In this document: one piece after another, positions 1 to 6,165 of the stretch
Layout of the letters: every line of letters starts with the position of its first letter
How positions within the stretch are numbered: the stretch's first letter is position 1
Source: an uncultured beta proteobacterium
GTDB taxonomy: Bacteria; Pseudomonadota; Gammaproteobacteria; Burkholderiales; Burkholderiaceae_C
Direction: 5' to 3'
DNA length: 10,302 nucleotides
Assembly (NCBI GenBank): GCA_903840825.1
Contig: CAIMHL010000594.1
Location: 1-10,302, forward strand
Position numbers and translations under genes: made by a program
The notes under the pieces: generated by a model
The model's database searches: none
Told to the model about the DNA's origin: nothing
What the model saw: the letters and a program-made list of their open reading frames with translations, nothing else

Positions 1-636
1 CCCTTGCAAGGGGACATCCACCATCGCCACCAGAAAAATAACCAGCAGTAACAAGCCCAAACCCTCTGTGAGCCACTGCGTTAAATGGACAATGGCAGCG
101 ACTGATGGCTGAAGTATTAAGGTGGCTATGGTGTGAAAACTACCGCCTAGATAGCTCACACTGAGGATAAAAAGCACGGCTGTAATCAGCGACATTTTGG
201 CGACTTCGGTGAGCTTGTCTTTGGTGAACAGTCGGCCAAAACCTGCCATGGGGCTGATTCGGCTGAAGTCAGGCGCGACTGGCTTCAGGCTAGTCACCCA
301 TCCGCCCACCGCCACCGTGCTTAAAACCACGGCAACCCCGGTAATGCCTGCAAAAACCGCACTTCCCATCAAGCCCAAAGACACCATATCCTGCAAGCGG
401 GTGAGCATCGTCTGTGGTTCACTAAGCGTTGAAAAGTTAAACGACAACTGCCGCCCAAGCTGCAGTTTGAGTGCACTGAACATGGCGGGAGCCAGTGCCA
501 GGAGGGTCAGTGCACCGGCGCCCAACACGGCTAAATGTGTCAATTCGCGCGAACGTGAAACCTGACCTTCGTCGCGGGCTTTTTTAAGCTTCCTTTCGGA
601 AGCGGGTAGATTTTTGTCCTGACTGCTTGAATCCAT
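1..636 (-). CDS. flhB: FlhB, flagellar type III export gate protein (partial, C-terminus beyond left edge)
   Basis: This is the N-terminal 212 residues of FlhB, an inner-membrane part of the flagellar export apparatus that helps switch secretion from rod/hook to filament substrates. The N-terminus carries the family's basic motif (ERKLKKARDEGQV then SRSREL, residues 14-32). Hydrophobic segments follow at about 33-55, 87-112, 146-172 and 190-208. Between segments two and three lies the family-typical stretch SPMAGFGRLF (about 128-137). The open frame leaves the window within the fourth membrane segment, so the cytoplasmic domain with the NPTH self-cleavage site is not visible. The start is the ATG at 634-636, chosen because it places the basic motif at the usual distance. 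No Shine-Dalgarno precedes it; the leader reads CTCCTCCC instead. It lies 112 bp downstream of cheZ and on the same strand, so co-transcription is likely but not proven. Confidence 0.93.
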   Translation of the reverse strand, partial: MDSSSQDKNLPASERKLKKARDEGQVSRSRELTHLAVLGAGALTLLALAPAMFSALKLQLGRQLSFNFSTLSEPQTMLTRLQDMVSLGLMGSAVFAGITGVAVVLSTVAVGGWVTSLKPVAPDFSRISPMAGFGRLFTKDKLTEVAKMSLITAVLFILSVSYLGGSFHTIATLILQPSVAAIVHLTQWLTEGLGLLLLVIFLVAMVDVPLQG

Positions 637-748
637 CGGGAGGAGAGGGTTGGTGAATCTCCATTGTCTGCAGCAGGACGCCAAACTAAAGGGTAATAAG
701 TGCGGCTTTAGTCATGTACTTATAAAATAAAGGCTAAATTATGGCTGC
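637..748. other. cheZ-flhB intergenic spacer
   Basis: This 112-bp gap lies between the cheZ stop and the flhB start. It holds a weak inverted repeat, CTAAAG (686-691) and CTTTAG (706-711), with a 14-nt spacer and no T-tract, so it is not a convincing terminator. Just before flhB the message strand is pyrimidine-rich. I see no clear sigma-28 or sigma-70 promoter. Confidence 0.5.
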
Positions 749-1405
749 TTAAAACCCCATGCTGGCCAGTAAATCATCCACTTCAGACTGACCGCAAACA
801 ACGTCTTTGTTGTCTTCTTGTGAAATTACCGGGCCCGACAAAGACGGTTGATATAGCACGGGCGCTTGAGCCATTTTTTCCTTGGGGTTTGTATCCATTG
901 GTGCAGTCTGTATCAGGAGTTGTATGAGTTGCTCTTCGATGTTGGCTGCAAGGTGGACCACCTTGGCGATGACCTGACCGGTCAAGTCATGAAAATCCTG
1001 AGCCATCATGATTTCTGTTAGGTGACCATCAATGATCTGGCTCGATTTTTCAACATCATTTATAAAATTCATGACATGGCCTTTGGCGACTGCCGCCACA
1101 GGGTCCTGCACTATCAGCGAGCCCATGCGCTTTGTTTCGCTGGCGATGTGCTCGTTTTGCGCTTTGGCCTGGTCCACCCGGTTGAGCACTTTTTCGGCAG
1201 CTTCGCCAGTGAGCCGAGCAATATACGACAAACGGCTCTGTGCATCAGGAATTTCACCTGCCAGGTCCTGGACTTTCTCAATCAAGCCCAAGCCATTAAG
1301 CGCATTGTGCAGTTCACGAGTCAATAAGCCAATGGATTGGTGAATGTCCGACGATATCAAATGGTTTGGGGCACTAAGCCCTTCAGTCTTTGTCATGGTG
1401 TTCAT
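749..1405 (-). CDS. cheZ: CheZ, CheY-P phosphatase
   Basis: CheZ dephosphorylates phospho-CheY and so ends the tumble signal at the flagellar motor. The 218-residue protein is the usual length. The catalytic segment DFHDLTGQVI at about 137-146 contains Asp140 and Gln144, which match the CheY-contacting Asp143 and catalytic Gln147 of E. coli CheZ. The long helical region (about 20-165) fits the four-helix-bundle dimer. A variable linker (about 168-205) leads to the C-terminal tail SEVDDLLASMGF, the conserved CheY-binding peptide. The start ATG at 1403-1405 overlaps the cheY stop as ATGA, and an AGGAT Shine-Dalgarno lies about 6 nt upstream; a second ATG three codons in is less favoured. The overlap suggests translational coupling, keeping kinase-output regulator and phosphatase in a fixed ratio. 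Confidence 0.96.
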   Translation of the reverse strand: MNTMTKTEGLSAPNHLISSDIHQSIGLLTRELHNALNGLGLIEKVQDLAGEIPDAQSRLSYIARLTGEAAEKVLNRVDQAKAQNEHIASETKRMGSLIVQDPVAAVAKGHVMNFINDVEKSSQIIDGHLTEIMMAQDFHDLTGQVIAKVVHLAANIEEQLIQLLIQTAPMDTNPKEKMAQAPVLYQPSLSGPVISQEDNKDVVCGQSEVDDLLASMGF

Positions 1406-1791
1406 ATCAATCCTAATTTTTTCAATATCAAGCTAATTTTTTCATCCAGGGTGACTTTGGTGAAGGGCTTAACGATATAGCCTGCTGCCCCTGATTTGGC
1501 GGCCAGAAGAATGTCTTCTTTTCGGGCCTCAGCCGTGACCATCAACACCGGGATATGTTTAAGCTTTTCATCTTTTTTAACTTCATCCAGAAATTGGAAT
1601 CCATTCATGTTGGGCATATTGATGTCACACACGACAAAGTCAAAATTTGATGAGCGCATTTTCTTCAAGGCCACAACACCATCTTCTGCTTCGTCAGCAT
1701 CTGAATAGCCGCTTTCTTTCAGGAGACTGCGCACAATGCGGCGCATGGTTGAAAAATCGTCAACCACCAAAAAACGAAGTTCATTGGCCAT
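1402..1791 (-). CDS. cheY: CheY, chemotaxis response regulator
   Basis: CheY is a single-domain receiver that is phosphorylated by CheA and then binds FliM to change motor rotation. The 129-residue product shows all expected receiver residues: acidic pair Asp11/Asp12, phospho-acceptor Asp56 (in CDINMPN), Thr86, Tyr105 and Lys108 (in KPFTK). These sit one position before the E. coli numbering. There is no output domain. The frame stays open upstream to about 1839, but the ATG at 1789-1791 is chosen because AGAGGA precedes it at good spacing and because MANELRFLVV gives the standard first strand. It lies 78 bp downstream of motB and overlaps cheZ by 4 nt. No cheA gene lies within this window, so its kinase must be encoded elsewhere. 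Confidence 0.97.
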   Translation of the reverse strand: MANELRFLVVDDFSTMRRIVRSLLKESGYSDADEAEDGVVALKKMRSSNFDFVVCDINMPNMNGFQFLDEVKKDEKLKHIPVLMVTAEARKEDILLAAKSGAAGYIVKPFTKVTLDEKISLILKKLGLI

Positions 1792-1869
1792 AGGAATTCC
1801 TCTCGGGGGCAATAGTATTAAAACAAGATGTGCAGCCAAACCGATGGCGACTTGTTGCGTTAGTGGGTT

Positions 1870-2796
1870 TCATGATGGGCTGACCGTAGCGTCTTGACCC
1901 TGGTCGGGTCGAATGTTGGTTCGCTTACCGCCTAGCAATCGTTCTTCAGCCTCGCGGGTCATCACAAGGATGCTGATTCTTCGATTGGCCGGATTCAAAG
2001 GCTCGTTGGGTTCCAGCAAAAGGCTGGAGCCCATGCCAACTACGCGGGCCAGTTTGTCGTCAGGCATGCCGGCGGCGGCCAACTCCCGGCGTGATGCATT
2101 GGCCCTGTCGGCTGACAGTTCCCAGTTGCTGTAGCCTCTGTCAGCGTTGCTGTACATAAAACGGTCGGTGTGCCCGTCCAAGCTAATTTTGTTTTCGACC
2201 CCGTTCAGTGCTGAGCCAATCTCTCGCAAAATGTCTCGCATATAGGTCTTGACGGTAGCGCTTCCATTGTCAAACATGGGGCGTTTTTGATCGTCAACAA
2301 TTTGAATCTGTAATCCATCAGGGGTACTTTCCAGCCTGATTTGGGATTTGTATTCAGCCAACTTTGGGCTGTTGTTGATCAGCGTCTGAATTTTCGCACT
2401 GAGTGCGGCGAGTTTTTTGGCATCTTGACGCGCCATCTCGGCCTTCATGGCATCAGCCGCCATCTTTTTCTGTATCGGGTCTGATGCGGTGTCTGCACGC
2501 GATTGTCCACTCTGCGCTGTCAAGTCATTTCCACCTCCAGGCAAAATGCTATTACTGGCGCCGGCACCACTTCCGCCCATCATCGACACTTTCAGAGGTT
2601 GTGTGAAGTAGTCAGATAGTCCTTTTTTGTCACCCTCAGACGTTGAGCCCAATAACCACATGAGTAAAAAGAACGCCATCATCGCGGTTACAAAGTCAGC
2701 ATAGGCAATTTTCCAGGCTCCTCCGTGTACGCCGTGCATGCACTTCTTGCCACGCTTGATGATGATCGGTTGGAGTTTTTTAGGGTCGGTTGCCAT
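1870..2796 (-). CDS. motB: MotB, flagellar stator protein
   Basis: MotB is the peptidoglycan-anchored stator subunit that, with MotA, converts proton flow into torque. The 308-residue protein has a short basic cytoplasmic N-terminus and one membrane helix at about 30-49 holding the proton-carrying Asp34 in AYADFVTAMM. A Gly/Ser-rich periplasmic linker follows, including the plug region (about 55-110). The OmpA-like domain (about 160-280) shows the peptidoglycan-binding motif SLDGHTD and the later NRRISILVM strand. An Asp at the E. coli Asp32 position, rather than features of sodium-type PomB, supports a proton motor (inference). The start ATG at 2794-2796 has GAGG about 6 nt upstream. It follows motA after only 20 bp, so the two are surely one operon. 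Confidence 0.97.
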   Translation of the reverse strand: MATDPKKLQPIIIKRGKKCMHGVHGGAWKIAYADFVTAMMAFFLLMWLLGSTSEGDKKGLSDYFTQPLKVSMMGGSGAGASNSILPGGGNDLTAQSGQSRADTASDPIQKKMAADAMKAEMARQDAKKLAALSAKIQTLINNSPKLAEYKSQIRLESTPDGLQIQIVDDQKRPMFDNGSATVKTYMRDILREIGSALNGVENKISLDGHTDRFMYSNADRGYSNWELSADRANASRRELAAAGMPDDKLARVVGMGSSLLLEPNEPLNPANRRISILVMTREAEERLLGGKRTNIRPDQGQDATVSPS

Positions 2797-2816
2797 GTCA
2801 AGCCTCGTCCAGTGCG

Positions 2817-3674
2817 TTATTTTTTCTTGACATAGCTTTCCAGCTCAATGAAGGTGGGTCTCTCGGTAGAGAAAAGAACTTTTCGCCCAAACTCAATCGC
2901 TGTTGATGGGTTGTAGCCCTGCATGCTGGCCAGCAACGTCGTTTTGATGCATTGCAGTTCCTTGGCACCATCCTCTGTCTTTTGCTCCAGCAGCCCCCCC
3001 AGTGGTTCAACCACGCCATAAGCCAGCAAAATACCCAAAAAAGTTCCGACCAATGCCGATGCAATCATGCCGCCCAAAACCGAAGGCGGTTGTCCCACCG
3101 AGCCCATGGTGTTCACCACGCCCAGCACGGCCGCCACGATGCCAAATGCGGGCAGTGCACCTGCCAGGCGCGCGATAGCCGCAATCGGCGCATGCGCTTC
3201 CGCATGGTGGGTGTCAATCTCGCTGTCCATCAGCGACTCAATTTCGTGGGCGTTCAGGTTCCCTGAAACCATCATGCGCAAATAATCCGTGATGAATTCC
3301 ACCACATGGTGATCGGTGCCCACGCTGGGGTACTTGTTAAAAATAGGCGAGCTATGGGGGTCTTCAACATCTTTCTCTATCGCCATGAGTCCTTCCTTGC
3401 GTGCCTTTTGGAGAAGGTCATACAGCAAGGCCATGAGGTCGAGGTAGCGCGCTTTGGTGTATTTCGAGCCTTTGAGAGCCTGTGGTATGAGTTTGAGAGT
3501 GGCCTTGAGCACTTTGGGCTGATTATTCACAGCAAAGGCCCCCAAAGCGCCACCAAAAATAGTAATTAATTCAAATGGCAAGGCTTCAAGAACAACCTTG
3601 ATGTTGCCACCGTGGAATATATAAACTCCAAAGATGCAGCCCATGGAGACAGCGTAGCCAACAATTACTATCAT
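2817..3674 (-). CDS. motA: MotA, flagellar stator proton channel subunit
   Basis: MotA forms the membrane pentamer around MotB and contacts FliG. The 285-residue protein has two N-terminal membrane segments (about 2-20 and 33-50) and a large cytoplasmic loop. In that loop Arg92 and the ARKEG to IEKDVEDP stretch match the charged FliG-facing region. Two C-terminal membrane segments follow (about 172-192 and 200-222). The functionally important prolines appear as Pro175 (GALPAFGIV) and Pro224 (GVVEPLGG), equivalent to E. coli Pro173 and Pro222. The C-terminus ends in KKK. The ATG at 3672-3674 is the only reasonable start, since an in-frame stop lies five codons upstream, yet no good Shine-Dalgarno is visible. 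motB follows directly. Upstream, a terminator separates it from flhC, so motA probably has its own promoter. Confidence 0.97.
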   Translation of the reverse strand: MIVIVGYAVSMGCIFGVYIFHGGNIKVVLEALPFELITIFGGALGAFAVNNQPKVLKATLKLIPQALKGSKYTKARYLDLMALLYDLLQKARKEGLMAIEKDVEDPHSSPIFNKYPSVGTDHHVVEFITDYLRMMVSGNLNAHEIESLMDSEIDTHHAEAHAPIAAIARLAGALPAFGIVAAVLGVVNTMGSVGQPPSVLGGMIASALVGTFLGILLAYGVVEPLGGLLEQKTEDGAKELQCIKTTLLASMQGYNPSTAIEFGRKVLFSTERPTFIELESYVKKK

Positions 3675-3761
3675 GGGCTTAGCGGGTCAATTTGAAGGGT
3701 TTCATGGCGAATTAAGTCTTTCGTGAATTTCAATAAATTTTATGAAACCTGCAGATAACCT
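3675..3761. other. motA upstream region
   Basis: This short AT-rich stretch between the flhDC terminator and motA must hold any dedicated motAB-cheYZ promoter. On the minus strand a TAAAATTT element resembles a sigma-28 -35 box, but no convincing GCCGATAA-like -10 lies at the right spacing. I see no reliable promoter. Confidence 0.35.
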
Positions 3762-3792
3762 AAAAAAGAAAAAGGGCCCTCAAGAGGCCCTT
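3762..3792 (-). terminator. Intrinsic terminator downstream of flhDC
   Basis: A stem of 7 bp, AAGGGCC (3772-3778) with GGCCCTT (3786-3792), encloses a 7-nt loop. Read on the minus strand it is followed by a T-rich tract (TTTTTCTTTTTT, 3762-3773). This is the classic layout of a rho-independent terminator for transcripts leaving flhC, whose stop lies about 25 bp upstream. Confidence 0.85.
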
Positions 3793-3817
3793 ACATCACG
3801 GTTTGATAAGCAATAAT

Positions 3818-4354
3818 TTAGTGAAGCAGAATACCACCGGCACCGGTTCCTTTACCTGCACGCGCAGGTGGTGCGCAGAGTCCACACTCGAAGTGCTTTG
3901 AATTTTCATAAGCTTCAGTCACAAAGTGGCCGCCGCATTTTGAGCACTTGGTCATGGACAGCATGTTGTTGTCAACAAACTTCACCAGGCGCCAGGCACG
4001 GGTGATGGACAGCAGGGGTTCTACACCACACGAAGCAATTTGCTCGCTGTAAAGTCGGTAGGCTTTCATCACGGCGTCAATATCTTCCAGCGGGCTGGCT
4101 TTGGTGAGGTATTCATAAGTATTCAAAAACAAAGATGCATGAATATTGGGCTGCCAGGTCAGAAACCAGTCGGTAGAAAATGGCAATTGTCCTTTGGAGG
4201 GTGAGCGACCAGCCACTTCTTTGTACAGGCGCAGCAAGCGCTCGTATGACAGATCGGTTTCGCTTTCCAGTACCTGCAGGCGCGCACCCAGTTGGATCAG
4301 GGCGACGGCACGGCCGACTTGTTGGGAATCATTCAATACACTTTTAGCTGCCAT
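3818..4354 (-). CDS. flhC: FlhC, flagellar master regulator subunit
   Basis: FlhC pairs with FlhD to form FlhD4C2, which activates class II flagellar promoters with sigma-70 RNA polymerase. The 178-residue protein carries the structural zinc site as four cysteines, Cys137 and Cys140 (CSKC) plus Cys157 and Cys160 (CGLC). These have the same numbering as in E. coli FlhC. The body (about 10-130) is helical with family-typical stretches such as SPSKGQLPFSTDWF. The tail after residue 160 is short and Gly-rich. AGGAG lies 7 nt before the ATG at 4352-4354. It follows flhD after 12 bp and is followed by a strong terminator, so flhDC looks like a two-gene transcript. Confidence 0.97.
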   Translation of the reverse strand: MAAKSVLNDSQQVGRAVALIQLGARLQVLESETDLSYERLLRLYKEVAGRSPSKGQLPFSTDWFLTWQPNIHASLFLNTYEYLTKASPLEDIDAVMKAYRLYSEQIASCGVEPLLSITRAWRLVKFVDNNMLSMTKCSKCGGHFVTEAYENSKHFECGLCAPPARAGKGTGAGGILLH

Positions 4355-4366
4355 GGTGTTCTCCTC

Positions 4367-4693
4367 TTACATTGCTTCTGCGTAACGACCGGCCATCAAA
4401 ATGCTGGCGTGCAATTTGGTGGTGGCATTGTTGTCTACTTTGCTTGGTGTGTGGTTGGTGAGTAAATTCCACACAATATCGTCGCTAACCCGAAAGTTGC
4501 ACAGCAACATATTGCCAGACGAGATCTTCAGGATTTGTGCCGCAGACAAGGCCGCCACTAAATTGGCAGATTCTTCGGAAATGCCCAAGCGAAAAAGTGC
4601 TTCAACCTTGTCTTTGCGAATCATGTTTTGGGCCAACATGAGATATGTCAGGTTGGCGTCTCTTATTTCTGTGCTTAGTTGTTCGTCGGTCAT
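4367..4693 (-). CDS. flhD: FlhD, flagellar master regulator subunit
   Basis: FlhD is the partner of FlhC in the class I flagellar activator. The 108-residue product is the usual size and shows the family core LTYLMLAQNMIRKDK (about 15-29), then FRLGIS and the helix-turn-helix-like C-terminal half. The tail extends to residue 108 with LHASILMAGRYAEAM, similar in style to other betaproteobacterial FlhD proteins. AGGAG stands about 7 nt upstream of the ATG at 4691-4693, and flhC follows after 12 bp. Its promoter must lie in the 262-bp gap shared with fliC, which contains overlapping palindromes. I could not settle on a sigma-70 promoter. Confidence 0.95.
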   Translation of the reverse strand: MTDEQLSTEIRDANLTYLMLAQNMIRKDKVEALFRLGISEESANLVAALSAAQILKISSGNMLLCNFRVSDDIVWNLLTNHTPSKVDNNATTKLHASILMAGRYAEAM

Positions 4694-4808
4694 GTTGGGC
4701 TCCTGTGTTAAACACCCCGTTTGGGCTGCGATGTGTCGATTTTGAACCCCGTTTCTCTGAACTTGAATCGGTAAATGGCTGTTTGGTGTGTCGGTGAACT
4801 TCGAATAC

Positions 4809-4834
4809 CTTGTAAGGGAAATTCTTACAAGAAT
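4809..4834. repeat. Overlapping palindromes, possible operator
   Basis: CTTGTAAG (4809-4816) and CTTACAAG (4824-4831) form a perfect 8-bp inverted repeat with a 7-nt spacer. The right arm also sits in a second palindrome, ATTCTT-AC-AAGAAT (4821-4834). Neither is followed by a T-tract, so an operator for a dimeric regulator of flhDC or fliC is more likely than a terminator (inference). Confidence 0.5.
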
Positions 4835-4836
4835 CC

Positions 4837-4861
4837 TAAATATTTCTGAAATAGCGGTTAA
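4837..4861 (+). promoter_or_regulatory. Candidate sigma-28 promoter of fliC (suboptimal)
   Basis: TAAATATT (4837-4844) and GCGGTTAA (4854-4861) each match 6 of 8 positions of the sigma-28 consensus TAAAGTTT and GCCGATAA. The gap is 9 nt instead of the usual 11. It lies about 95 bp before the fliC start. It is the best candidate in the region but is well below the quality of the fliS promoter. Confidence 0.35.
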
Positions 4862-4955
4862 GCGGCTTGTTTATTTCGCTTTAGATTGGTCGAACCCAAT
4901 TTAATCTCAGTACCACTTCACCCCCCTCAACACGGTCGCTATACAGGAGCTTTAA

Positions 4956-5999
4956 ATGTCACTCATCAACACCAACCTCAGTTCTCTGAACGCTCAGAAC
5001 AACCTGAGCAAGTCACAGGCTTCGCTGGCCACCTCTATGCAACGCCTCTCTTCGGGTCTGCGGGTTAACAGCGCCAAGGACGACGCCGCAGGTCTGTCGA
5101 TTGCTACAAAAATGGACGCACAAATTCGCGGTATGTCGCAAGCTGTGCGCAATGCGAATGACGGTATCTCTTTGGCGCAAACCAAAGACGGTGCTCTCGC
5201 TAATGCTACTGATGTCATGCAACGAATGCGTGAACTGGCCGTACAGGGGGCGAACGAAACCAATACTGCAAATGACTCTGCATCGTTAAACAAGGAGTAT
5301 CAGGCGCTTAGTACAGAAGTTACACGTCTTGCGACTGATACTCAGTTTAATGGCACTAGTGTCCTGTCATCATCAAGTGCAGCTACTGCGATACAAGTGG
5401 GCGCTCAATCAGGCTTGGGCCAGCAAATATCTATTCCAAAAACAGATCTGCAAACTGTCGCCAACACATTGAAAGGTGTTCCGGCTGGAACTGCTGCTGC
5501 GTTGGCCGCCACGGCCGCATCGACTTTGGCAACGACAGTAACAGCTGATGCAGCCGTCGTAACTACGGCCGCTTTGGCCGCGTCAACAGGTTTAGCTGCA
5601 GACCTTACGGCGGCAGCAACTGCTGTAACGACTGCTGCTACTGCCAAGACCGCATCCGATACAGCTGCCACAGCATCGTTAGCTGATCCGGTTCAAAAAA
5701 CCACTTTAACCTCGGCTTCTCAATCTACAAAAGCAATTGTTGTACTTGATGCAGCACTCACCAGCGTGAATGACATGCGTGCTGATTTGGGTGCCGTGGA
5801 AAATCGCTTAGGTTACTCCGTCAGCAATTTGCAGAATTCAGTAGAGAACCAATCCGCTGCCAAGAGCCGCATCATGGACACCGACTTTGCCGCAGAAACA
5901 GCCAACTTGTCTCGTGCCCAAGTCTTGCAGCAAGCGGGTACAGCGATGGTGGCCCAAGCCAACCAGTTGCCCCAAGGTGTGATGGCCTTGCTGCGCTAA
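4956..5999 (+). CDS. fliC: FliC, flagellin
   Basis: This is the filament subunit, exported through the flagellar secretion system. The 347-residue protein has both conserved flagellin ends. The N-terminal D0/D1 part (1-about 140) includes INTNLSSLNAQNNL, QRLSSGLRVNSAKDDAAGL and the QRMRELAVQ segment, in which Arg90 and Leu94 correspond to TLR5-contact residues of enterobacterial flagellin. The C-terminal part (about 255-347) includes GYSVSNLQNSVENQ and ends QLPQGVMALLR. The centre (about 177-244) is almost only Ala and Thr (30 Ala and 17 Thr in 68 residues), with a single lysine and no aromatic residue. Two ATA isoleucine codons (residues 146 and 158) occur just before this variable part. The start ATG has AGGAG 6 nt upstream. 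A strong terminator follows, so the gene is probably monocistronic. Confidence 0.97.
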   Translation: MSLINTNLSSLNAQNNLSKSQASLATSMQRLSSGLRVNSAKDDAAGLSIATKMDAQIRGMSQAVRNANDGISLAQTKDGALANATDVMQRMRELAVQGANETNTANDSASLNKEYQALSTEVTRLATDTQFNGTSVLSSSSAATAIQVGAQSGLGQQISIPKTDLQTVANTLKGVPAGTAAALAATAASTLATTVTADAAVVTTAALAASTGLAADLTAAATAVTTAATAKTASDTAATASLADPVQKTTLTSASQSTKAIVVLDAALTSVNDMRADLGAVENRLGYSVSNLQNSVENQSAAKSRIMDTDFAAETANLSRAQVLQQAGTAMVAQANQLPQGVMALLR

Positions 6000-6043
6000 G
6001 CGTAACTAAATTAGCGCATGCCGGTTTGGGCGTGCAGCTAACA

Positions 6044-6079
6044 AACGGTAAAGCGGTCCAACCCCTTTGCCGTTTTTTT
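6044..6079 (+). terminator. Intrinsic terminator downstream of fliC
   Basis: AACGGTAAAG (6044-6053) pairs with CTTTGCCGTT (6065-6074) across ten positions with one G-T wobble and an 11-nt loop. A run of seven T (6073-6079) follows. It sits 45 bp after the fliC stop and should separate flagellin transcription from fliD. Confidence 0.88.
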
Positions 6080-6165
6080 GCATCTGAAAAAATAGTGCTT
6101 CTTTGGGCTTAAGTTTTTTCCTGCCCTGTCAAAATTTCCGATTAGCGTTTGAACAGGGGGCCGTC

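Larger units (their letters stand above)
4694..4955. promoter_or_regulatory. Divergent flhD/fliC control region
   Basis: This 262-bp region carries the upstream signals of both the class I operon flhDC (leftward) and the class III gene fliC (rightward). It is AT-rich in its right half. Visible elements are the overlapping palindromes at 4809-4834, a sigma-28-like pair at 4837-4861, an AAATAGCG half-site at 4849-4856, and a small inverted repeat at 4885-4900 (ATTGG/CCAAT, 6-nt spacer) in the probable fliC leader. The fliC Shine-Dalgarno AGGAG is at 4945-4949. No sigma-70 promoter for flhD is obvious. Confidence 0.7.

Noticed and set aside
197..565. Plus-strand open frame at the left end
   Set aside because: It is antisense to flhB, whose minus-strand translation shows clear FlhB features throughout.
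3675..3761. Sigma-28 promoter before motA based on TAAAATTT
   Set aside because: At the correct distance the -10 sequence does not resemble GCCGATAA.
5405..5671. Ala/Val-rich open frame on the minus strand inside fliC
   Set aside because: It is the mirror of the Ala/Thr-rich flagellin codons (GCN/ACN read in reverse) with no ribosome site; fliC on the plus strand is certain.
6081..6165. Sigma-28 promoter before fliD (TTAAGTTT with TCCGATTA)
   Set aside because: The two boxes are 20 nt apart instead of 11, and no other pair fits.
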